This document shows positions 15,477 to 23,200 of a stretch of 64,000 bases of DNA, piece by piece; position 1 is the first letter of the stretch, and every line of letters begins with the position of its first letter. The notes beneath the pieces are model-generated. The model did no database searches and was not told the origin of the DNA. It saw nothing but the letters and a program-made list of their open reading frames with translations. Origin of the DNA: Streptomyces sp. TP-A0356 (GTDB lineage Bacteria; Actinomycetota; Actinomycetes; Streptomycetales; Streptomycetaceae); NCBI RefSeq assembly GCF_001417775.1, contig NZ_BBZJ01000020.1, positions 435,347 to 499,346 of the forward strand, read 5' to 3'. Position numbers and translations under genes: made by a program.

Positions 15477-16792
15477 TGCAGCTCCTTCCCGCGGGTCTCC
15501 GGCAGCCCCAGCAGCGCGAGTGCCGCGAGGCCGTAGCCCACCGCTCCGAAGACCAGCGCACCGCCCACGCCCCAGCCGTCGGCGAGGAAGCCCACGAGGG
15601 TCGGGAAGACGGCGCCCACGGCGCGGCCGGTGTTGTAGGTGAAGCCCTGTCCCGTGCCCCGGACCGCGGTCGGGTACAGCTCGCTCAGATAGGACCCGAA
15701 GCCGCTGAAGATCGCCGACATGCAGAACCCGAGGGGGAAACCGAGCACCAGGAGCAGGGTGTTGGCGCCGCTGGGGATGTTCGCGTACACGAGGACGCAG
15801 ATCGCCGAGAGCAGCGCGAAGAGCCAGATGTTGCGCCTGCGGCCCAGCCGGTCGGTGAGGTGGCCGCCGGTCAGATAGCCGATGAAGGCTCCGGAGATCA
15901 GGAACGTCAGATAGGAGCCGGTGCCGACGACGGACAGGCCGCGTTCCGTCTTCAGGTACGTGGGCACCCAGGTCGCCAGGGTGTAGTAGCCGCCCTGGAC
16001 ACCGGTGGAGAGCAGGCCCGCGAAGACCGTCGTGCGCAGCAGACCCGGCGCCCCGGCCCTGCCCGGCTTGAAGATCGCCGCGAAGGAACCCCGCTGGGGG
16101 CTCCGTTCGCGCTGGGCCGTCGCCTCCGGCGCGTCGTGCACCCGGCGGCGCATCCAGATCACCAGCAGCGCGGGCAGCGCCCCGGTCCAGAACATCACGC
16201 GCCAGGCGAGGCCGGCGCCCACGAAGGAGAACACCAGGGTGTAGACGATGGCGGCCAGCGCCCAGCCGACGGCCCAGGAGCTCTGGATCGCGCCGAGCGT
16301 ACGGCCCCGGTGCCTGGCGCTCGCGTACTCGGCGACCAGGATCGCGCCGACCGCCCATTCGCCACCGAATCCGAGGCCCTGGAGGGCGCGGAAGACCAGC
16401 AGCGTCTCGTAGGTGGGAGCGAAGCCGCAGGCGACCGTGAAGACGGCGTACGTGATCACCGTGATCATCAGGGCCTTGACCCGTCCGATGCGGTCGGCGA
16501 CCACGCCCGCGACGGCGCCGCCGACCGCCGAGACGACGAGCGTGACCGTGGTGAACAGACCGGTCTGGCCGCTGTCCAGACGGAAGTACGCCGCCAGCGC
16601 GACCATGCTCAGCGGCAGCGTGAAGTAGTCGTAGGCGTCCAGGGCATAGCCGCCGAAGGCGCCCGCGAAGGCGCGTCGGCCGCGTGGACCCAGGGCGCGC
16701 AGCCAGCCCGACGCGCCGTCGTCGGCGCTGAGTTCACCCGTGTCGGAAGGGGTGTCAGGGGTCAGGGCCCGGGATGGAGGGGTTGTGCTCAT
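15473..16792 (-). CDS. MFS transporter (metabolite:H+ symporter type)
   Basis: The 439-aa protein has 12 predicted helices and MFS signatures: the loop VVADRIGRVKALM between helices 2 and 3, FRALQGLGFGGEWAVG (helix 4-5) and GGHLTDRLGRRRN in the second half. It resembles sugar/aromatic-acid:proton symporters. The start ATG 16792 follows GAGGT 7 nt upstream. It is first in the minus-strand operon with hydro-lyase and pxpABC, so it probably imports 5-oxoproline, glutamate or a related acid. That substrate is inferred. Confidence 0.87.
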   Translation of the reverse strand: MSTTPPSRALTPDTPSDTGELSADDGASGWLRALGPRGRRAFAGAFGGYALDAYDYFTLPLSMVALAAYFRLDSGQTGLFTTVTLVVSAVGGAVAGVVADRIGRVKALMITVITYAVFTVACGFAPTYETLLVFRALQGLGFGGEWAVGAILVAEYASARHRGRTLGAIQSSWAVGWALAAIVYTLVFSFVGAGLAWRVMFWTGALPALLVIWMRRRVHDAPEATAQRERSPQRGSFAAIFKPGRAGAPGLLRTTVFAGLLSTGVQGGYYTLATWVPTYLKTERGLSVVGTGSYLTFLISGAFIGYLTGGHLTDRLGRRRNIWLFALLSAICVLVYANIPSGANTLLLVLGFPLGFCMSAIFSGFGSYLSELYPTAVRGTGQGFTYNTGRAVGAVFPTLVGFLADGWGVGGALVFGAVGYGLAALALLGLPETRGKELQ

Positions 16793-16863
16793 GGGCACCT
16801 CGCAGTGAGGGACGAAGGGTGCTTGAGGGATGAGCCGTGCGGTGAGCCGTTGCAGCAACGTAG

Positions 16864-16882
16864 AGGATCGTTGAACGATCCT
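16864..16882. promoter_or_regulatory. Palindromic operator for the FadR-type regulator
   Basis: A 19-bp palindrome, AGGATCGTT-G-AACGATCCT, lies between the divergent transporter and regulator genes. Its core TCGTTGAACGA fits the FadR-subfamily consensus TNGTNNNACNA exactly. A second overlapping pair, TTGAA and TTCAA, occupies 16871-16886. It is the obvious binding site of the adjacent GntR protein. Confidence 0.65.
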
Positions 16883-16930
16883 TCAATACCCCTGTTGTTT
16901 CGTTCTCGTGTCTGCGATTGAATTCCGGGC

Positions 16931-17626
16931 ATGGCAGAGCAGCTGACGGGCCTGGCCGACGACCGCGCCCTGCTGGGGCGCACCAGCACCGCCGAGCGGG
17001 TCTCGGACATCCTCAGAAGCCGGATCGCCGAGGGCTACTTCCCGCCCGGCACCCGGCTGTCGGAGGACAGCATCGGCGGCGCCCTGGGTGTCTCCCGCAA
17101 CACCCTGCGCGAGGCGTTCCGGCTGCTCACGCACGAGAGGCTGCTCGTTCACGAGCTGAACCGCGGGGTCTTCGTACGGGTACTGACCGTCGAGGACGTC
17201 GAGGACATCTACCGCACCCGCAGACTCGTCGAGTGCGCCGTCGTGCGGGGCCTCGGCGAGCCGCCGTACGCGCTCGACGGGCTCGCCGAAGCCGTCGCGG
17301 AGGGGCAGCGGGCCGCGCGCGAAGGTGACTGGAAAGGGCTGGGTACGGCCAACATCCACTTCCACCGGGAGCTGGTGGCGCTGGCGGCCGGCGAACGCAC
17401 GGACGAGCTGATGCGCAGCGTCTTCGCCGAACTGCGGCTCGCCTTCCATGTCGTGGACGAGCCGCGCCGGCTGCACGAGCCGTATCTCGTACGCAACCAG
17501 CAGATCCTCCAGGCCCTTCAGGCGGGCCGGAGGGACGAGGCCGAGGAGCTGCTGGCGGTCTATCTGGACGACTCGCTGGAACGGGTCGTGGAGGTGTACC
17601 GGCGGCGGGTCGGCGGTGACGGGTAG
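16931..17626 (+). CDS. GntR-family regulator, FadR/FCD subfamily
   Basis: The 231-aa product has a winged-helix domain at about residues 20-85 (RIAEGYFPPGTRLSEDSIGG then VSRNTLREAFRLL) and a C-terminal all-helical FCD ligand domain. The FCD metal-ligand pattern is seen in NIHFHRELVALAAG and RNQQILQAL. FadR-type proteins repress catabolic operons until an organic acid binds. The divergent pxp operon and shared palindrome make it the likely regulator of 5-oxoproline use. The start ATG has a weak ribosome site. Confidence 0.88.
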   Translation: MAEQLTGLADDRALLGRTSTAERVSDILRSRIAEGYFPPGTRLSEDSIGGALGVSRNTLREAFRLLTHERLLVHELNRGVFVRVLTVEDVEDIYRTRRLVECAVVRGLGEPPYALDGLAEAVAEGQRAAREGDWKGLGTANIHFHRELVALAAGERTDELMRSVFAELRLAFHVVDEPRRLHEPYLVRNQQILQALQAGRRDEAEELLAVYLDDSLERVVEVYRRRVGGDG

Positions 17627-17704
17627 CGGGTCGGCCGCGGCGGTGTGACGGCGCGGACGCCGGGGCGTATCTGCGTCGTTTGGGTTGTTGTCACACCGAG
17701 GACC

Positions 17705-17710
17705 TAATCT
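17705..17710 (+). promoter_or_regulatory. Candidate -10 element of the condensin-like operon
   Basis: TAATCT ends 7 nt before the GTG at 17718. The distance fits a leaderless transcript that starts at the GTG itself, a common arrangement in actinomycetes. There is no good ribosome site. The -35 region is unclear: TTGTTG at 17685 is too close, TTTGGG a little too far. Confidence 0.4.
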
Positions 17711-17717
17711 GTGCACC

Positions 17718-19244
17718 GTGACTTCGCCTGCACCGACGGACCGTGTTCCGCCCCAGCTCAGCGCGGGGCCGCGCCCCGCTCCGGGGCCGGCCGCCGACGA
17801 GGGGCTGGCGCGGCGGCTGCGCGCGCTCGCCTGCACCGCGCCGCTGCACGACCTGGACGCGCGCAAGGCGAACCTCGCGGGCGAGTACTCGATGTACGGG
17901 ATGGCGGAGATCGCCCTCGCCGCCATCGACCTGGTCACGCTGAACATGGACTTCGACACGGGCGCGGACCACGACCAGATAGTCGCCCGCCTCCTCCCGC
18001 GCATCGCCGCCCAGGCCCCGCGGCGACCGGTCGCCGAGCATGAGCGCGTCGCCCGCTGGGTCCTGGAGAACCTGATCAACGTCGGCAGCGTCGACCGAGG
18101 CTTCCGGGCGGTTTACGGCACGTTCGCGCCGGATGGCACCTATGTCCGCCGGGACTACGACTTCAAACTGATCGAAGAGGTGCCGGGGCACGGCGGAAGC
18201 GTCTACCTGCGGACGACGGACGAGGCGGTCAACGTCCTCGTCGGCGCCCTGGACACGGACGTGACCAGCGCTCAGATCGCCGCCGAGGTCAAGCTGGAGG
18301 TGCTGATCAGCCGCGGCCGCCTCGCCGACGCCCAGCTCGCCGCCGAGCAGGCGCGCTACCGCACCGTGCAGTACTCGGAGTCGCTGCGCAGGGCCCTGGA
18401 CGCCACCCGGCGCAACGTCCGGGCGGTGGACTGGCTGAACGCGGTGCCGGACATGATCGCCGAGGCCCTCGACCACGTCGCCGACCGCTACCGCCACGAG
18501 AACGCGATCCTCACCAACATCCGCAAGGCCCGCGACGAGTCGGAGGACCCGGAGCAGAAGCGACGGGCCGCCGAGCTCGTCGACATCGTCAAGGACTGCA
18601 TCCGCCGGCACACACAGCTGCAGTCCCGCCTCCTCGAAGCGGGCCCGCTGTTCCGCGCCGAGCAGGACCGGCAGGCCTTCGCCACGCCGATGACGACATC
18701 GGGGACGGATCTCTACGGGCATCTCCTGGCGCCCTTGCTGCCGCTCCCGCTGGAGCAGGCGATCCGGGTGACGGACGCCTTCTTCGCGCACGGGACGGGG
18801 CTGCGCACACCGGGCGCCGTGCGGGTCGGGGACCTCGTCGACCTGCTCCTGACACCTCCGGTGGAGCGTGAACACCTCGGGGCCGAGATGCCCGAGCCGG
18901 ATCTGATCGCCACGCCGGACGACAGCCGGTTCAGCGAGGAGCAGCTGGCCGCCGCGACAGAGCTGCTCGACCTGCCGGCGGATGCGCCGCGCCGGCTGTC
19001 CGGGCTGCTGGCGGAGGCGCGTCGCCGGGATCCCGAACTGCCCTACCTCGTCGCCCTGCTGGCCGTGCACGCGGCCAGTCCGCCCGTCGGTACGGCCTAT
19101 CGGCAGGGCGAGGAGAAGCTGTTGTTCGCCGTGGACGACGGGAGCGAGCTGGATGATCCCGAGTTCGGCGGCGCGGACCTGATCGTCGGTACGGCGCTGC
19201 TGGACGCGGCGGGCATGGCGGCGGACCGGACCGAAGCGGCATGA
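17718..19244 (+). CDS. Candidate kleisin subunit of a MukBEF/Wadjet-like condensin
   Basis: The 508-aa product is not named by any clear signature. Residues ~25-190 look like winged-helix plus helical bundle, and the middle has QIAAEVKLEVLISRGRLADAQLAAE followed by long amphipathic helices. That layout resembles MukF/MksF/JetA kleisins, in which the N-terminal part dimerises or binds the SMC neck and the C-terminal part the head. It is the first of three same-strand genes ending in an SMC-like ATPase, with 37 nt to the next. The GTG start at 17718 is preferred; the TTG at 17685 would add 11 residues with no support. Kleisin identity is inferred from size, order and helical layout, and profile search would settle it. 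Confidence 0.6.
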   Translation: MTSPAPTDRVPPQLSAGPRPAPGPAADEGLARRLRALACTAPLHDLDARKANLAGEYSMYGMAEIALAAIDLVTLNMDFDTGADHDQIVARLLPRIAAQAPRRPVAEHERVARWVLENLINVGSVDRGFRAVYGTFAPDGTYVRRDYDFKLIEEVPGHGGSVYLRTTDEAVNVLVGALDTDVTSAQIAAEVKLEVLISRGRLADAQLAAEQARYRTVQYSESLRRALDATRRNVRAVDWLNAVPDMIAEALDHVADRYRHENAILTNIRKARDESEDPEQKRRAAELVDIVKDCIRRHTQLQSRLLEAGPLFRAEQDRQAFATPMTTSGTDLYGHLLAPLLPLPLEQAIRVTDAFFAHGTGLRTPGAVRVGDLVDLLLTPPVEREHLGAEMPEPDLIATPDDSRFSEEQLAAATELLDLPADAPRRLSGLLAEARRRDPELPYLVALLAVHAASPPVGTAYRQGEEKLLFAVDDGSELDDPEFGGADLIVGTALLDAAGMAADRTEAA

Positions 19245-19281
19245 CCAGCAGTCAGTACCAGTGCAGCAAGGAGCCCCAACC

Positions 19282-20169
19282 GTGACCGAGCACGTCGAGT
19301 GGAGTGAGCCGGAGGCCGCCGCCCCGTCGGTGAGCAGTGCCGTCACCCCCGCCGACGCCGCCGACGCGGCGCGGCTCGTCGCCTTCGGGCTGCAGCCCAA
19401 GCTGGGGCCCGCCCGCGACCAGGAGTACGCGGAGCTGCTGCGCCGCTACCGCGAGAACCCGCCGTTCGCGCGGCTCGCCGACGCGGTCGCCACCGGGCTC
19501 GGGCTGGTCGTCCTGGAGGTGTCCCCGCGCGCGGGCATGGCCGTGACCGCCGGCGAGGACTCCGTGTTCGCGGCCCGCATGGGGGACTACGCGCGTCGCA
19601 CCTCGGCCGACTCCGGGGACCGCTTCCTGCACGGTCTCGCCCATCTCGCCGTCGCCGCCCTGGCGTTCCCGCGCCCCGAGGACCTGGCGGACGACGGCTA
19701 CATCGGGCGGGTCACGGTCAACGGCGTCGACGCCTTCGTGCGCCAGGCCTGCCGCCGACTGGAGGAGCGTGCCGACGAGCGGGGTGAGAACACCGACCCG
19801 GCCACGGAGGCGCCGGGCCTGGAGGCGGCCTGGCGGATCTGGGCCAGACGCAGCGCGACCGGGGCCACCAAGGACGCGCGCAGGCTGGCGGGTTCGACCA
19901 CCGGAATCGTCGGCAAGGCCGTGACGTTCCTCACGGACTCCGGGTTCCTGCAACGCACGGGCGACGAGCACGGCGGCACCTACCGCACGACGGCCCGCTA
20001 CCAGCTCCAGGTGCGTGACATGGCGGGCAGCGCCGCACTGTCCGAACTCCTCGAACTGGGGGTCGTCCCGGTGACCGACGGCACGGCCACCCTGCTGCCC
20101 GCCGAGGACACCGACGACCTGGAACTGGTGGCCGACGCCGGGCTGCCGTTCCACTCCGGAAGCTCCTGA
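19282..20169 (+). CDS. Candidate KITE/MukE-like winged-helix subunit
   Basis: The 295-aa protein has no enzyme motif. It includes tandem-looking helical segments such as RDQEYAELLRRYRENPPFARLA, AVATGLGLVVLEVSPRAGM and STTGIVGKAVTFLTDSGFLQ, the last like a winged helix. MukE/MksE/JetB proteins are of this size and are built from two winged helices that grip kleisin and DNA. The gene lies between the candidate kleisin and the SMC gene, the usual order for jetA-jetB-jetC. GTG 19282 has an AAGGAG ribosome site 8 nt away. The next gene starts 71 nt on. Confidence 0.6.
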   Translation: MTEHVEWSEPEAAAPSVSSAVTPADAADAARLVAFGLQPKLGPARDQEYAELLRRYRENPPFARLADAVATGLGLVVLEVSPRAGMAVTAGEDSVFAARMGDYARRTSADSGDRFLHGLAHLAVAALAFPRPEDLADDGYIGRVTVNGVDAFVRQACRRLEERADERGENTDPATEAPGLEAAWRIWARRSATGATKDARRLAGSTTGIVGKAVTFLTDSGFLQRTGDEHGGTYRTTARYQLQVRDMAGSAALSELLELGVVPVTDGTATLLPAEDTDDLELVADAGLPFHSGSS

Positions 20170-20240
20170 GACTCACCCAGCTCACCAACTGCCCCGCGTT
20201 TCCCAAGACTTGGCACGCCTTACCACGAGAGTCCGCCACC

Positions 20241-23200
20241 ATGTACGAGCTGTCCCGGGTCCGCCTCTACTCCATCGGTCCGGCCGGTGCGCGCTATGCC
20301 GACACCGTGCTGGACCTGCGGGGTGTGGGTGATCCGGTACCCGACCCCGCGCCCACCCAGGCGGAGTTCTTCGAGGAGGAGCCCGCCGGGCCGCCGCGCC
20401 GTCCGGCGCCCGCGGGCGTGCTCTTCCTGGAGAACGGCGGCGGCAAGTCCGTCCTGCTCAAGCTGATCTTCTCGGTGATGCTGCCGGGCCACCGCAACAC
20501 CCTCGGCGGCGCCAGCTCCGGTGTGCTGCGCAAGTTCCTGCTCGCCGACGACTGCGGGCATGTGGCGCTGGAGTGGCAGCACACGCTGACCGGAGAGTGC
20601 GTGGTGGTCGGCAAGGTGAGCGAGTGGCGTGGGCGCCAGGTCTCCAACGACCCGCGGAAGTTCGCCGAGGCCTGGTACTCCTTCCGGCCGGGTCCGGGGC
20701 TCAGCCTGGACAGTCTGCCGGTCGCCGAGTCCACCGCCGTACGGCCGCCCGTCGAGGGAGCGTCCGGGGCGCAGGGGCGCCGCCGCACGATGAAGGGGTT
20801 CCGGGACGCCCTGATGGAAGCGGGCAAGGCGTACCCGCATCTGGAGGTGCACTGGGAGGAGATCCACGACCGTTGGAACGAGCAACTGACGGATCTCGGT
20901 CTGGATCCCGAACTCTTCCGTTACCAGCGGGAGATGAACGCCGACGAGGGTGAGGCAGCCGGTCTCTTCGCGGTCAAGAAGGACTCCGACTTCACGGACC
21001 TGCTGCTGCGCGCCGTCACCGACACCCGGGACACCGACGGGCTCGCCGACCTCGTCAGCGGTTTCGGCAACAAGCTGGGTCGGCGCTCCGAGCTGATCGC
21101 CGAGCGTGACTTCACCGCCGGGTCCGTGGACCTGCTGGGCCGCATCGTCGACGCCGCCGAGGCGCGTTCGCGGGCGCGCGACATCCACGCCGGCGCCGAG
21201 CGGCGGACGCGCACGCTGGCGCGACGGCTGTCCGCGCGCGGGGTGCAGGAGCGGGTGCGGGCCGGTGACCTGGCCCAGCGGGTGACCGCCGCCGCCTACG
21301 CCGTCACGCACGCCGAAGGCACCAGGGAGCGCAGTGCGCTGATCGCCGCCGAACTCGCCTACCGTCACGCCTCCCTGGCACTCGCCGGCGCGGAGAAGGC
21401 CGCCGCCGCGCAGAAGCGCGAGCTGGCCGACGCACGCCAGTTGTACTCCGCGTGGCAGGCCGCCGAGGCCGTGCTGCGGCACCGTGCCGCCGCCGACCGC
21501 TCCGCGCGGGTGGCCGCCGCGATCCGCGAGGCGGAGCGGGACGCCGCACCGGCACTCGCCGCCCGCGCCAAGGCGGCCGTCGATCTCGTACGGGCGTTGC
21601 ACGCGGCCGCCGAGAGCGCCGAGTCCCTCGCCAACGAGGAGGAGGAGCGGTCCGCCGCGCTCCAGGAGGTGGGCGAGTCGGCGTACCGGGACTCGACCGC
21701 CGCCGCCACCGAGGCGCAGCGGGCCCGCAGCGAGGTCGGGCACCTCAAGCAGCGGCTCGCCGAGGTCGAGCAGGAGACCGCCGAAGCCGTGCGGGCAGGC
21801 TGGCTGGACGACAGCGCGCCCGACGCCGACCCCGCACGGGCCGCCCTCGCCGCGAGCGACGCCGAGAAGACGGCCGTCGCGGCCTGGGACACCGCCCGCG
21901 AGGCCGCCCGCCGGGCGTCCGAGCACGCGCGCGAGACGGCGTCCGCCGAGTCCCGCGCGGAACTGACGGCGGCCCGCGCGGCCGACGCGGCGACGGCCGC
22001 CGAGCGGGCGTACGAGGCCGAGCGCCGGACGGCCGCGGCACTGGCGGCCGAGGAGCGCCCGGCGGAACTGCTGAGCCTGTCGGGCAGGGACGTGCGTGCC
22101 CGGGTGCCAGGACCTCGGCACGAGGCGGACACGAGCGCGGCCGGCGCCCCGGCCGCCGAACCGGCCCCCGAAGGAGGCCCGCTCACCGCCGAGGAGCTGG
22201 ACCGCTTCGCCGACGAGCTGCGCGAGTTGCTCGACGGCTCCGTCTCCTCCGCCGAGCGGCAGCTGTTCGAGCTGCGCACCGCGGCGGCCGACGACGCGCG
22301 CATCCTCGGTGCGCTCGGTGACGGCGGGCTGCTGCCACCGGGTCCGGACGTGCTCGCGACGGTCGCGTTCCTCGGCGAGCACGGTATCCCCGCGCTGCCC
22401 GGCTGGCGCTATCTCGCGCAGGCCGTCGACCCGGCCGACCACGCGCGCGTGCTGGCCGCCCGCCCCGAGCTGGTCGACGGCGTGATCATCACCGACCCGG
22501 ACTCGCACGCCCGGGCCCGCGAGGCGCTCAGCGACGCCGCGCTGCTGCCGCGCTCCGCCGTTGCCGTCGGCACCGCCGCCGCGCTGCTGGCCCCGACCCC
22601 GGCCCTCGACGAGGGCGACGGCGGGGTCCCCGGCGTCTTCCTGGTACCGCCGAACCCCGCCATGCACGACGAGCACGCCGCCGACGAGGAGCGGCATGCG
22701 CTGCGCGCCCGGGCCACCGAGCGGGACGAGGAGATCAGGAAGCTCGCGGCCCGGCTCGGCAAGGACCGTGAACTGGCGGCCCGCCTGGCCTCCTGGCGCA
22801 CCGGCTGCCCGGCCGGCCGGCTGACCGAACTCGCCGCGGCCGCCCGGGACGCACGTGCGTTCGCCGAGGAGGCCGAGGCCGAGCTGGCCGCGGCGCACAC
22901 CGCCCGCGCCGAGGCCGAGGAGGCCGCCGCCGAGGCTGCCCAGGTGCGCGAAGAGCGGCAGGAGGCCGCACAGAAGGCCCGGCGTGCCGCCGACGCACTC
23001 GCCGGGCTCGCCTTCCGGCTGCGCGAGCGCGCGGGCTGGCAGGTCAAGCTGCGCGAACTCGCCGACGAGGCGGTCGAGTCCGAGGCCCGCGCCCAGTCCT
23101 GTCTGGAGCGCGCCCGGGCCGCCGACGAGGACCGCCGCGCCGCCCAGCGCGCCGCCGACGACGCTCGGCGCACGGCGCGTGCGCTGCGCGCCGAGCGCGC

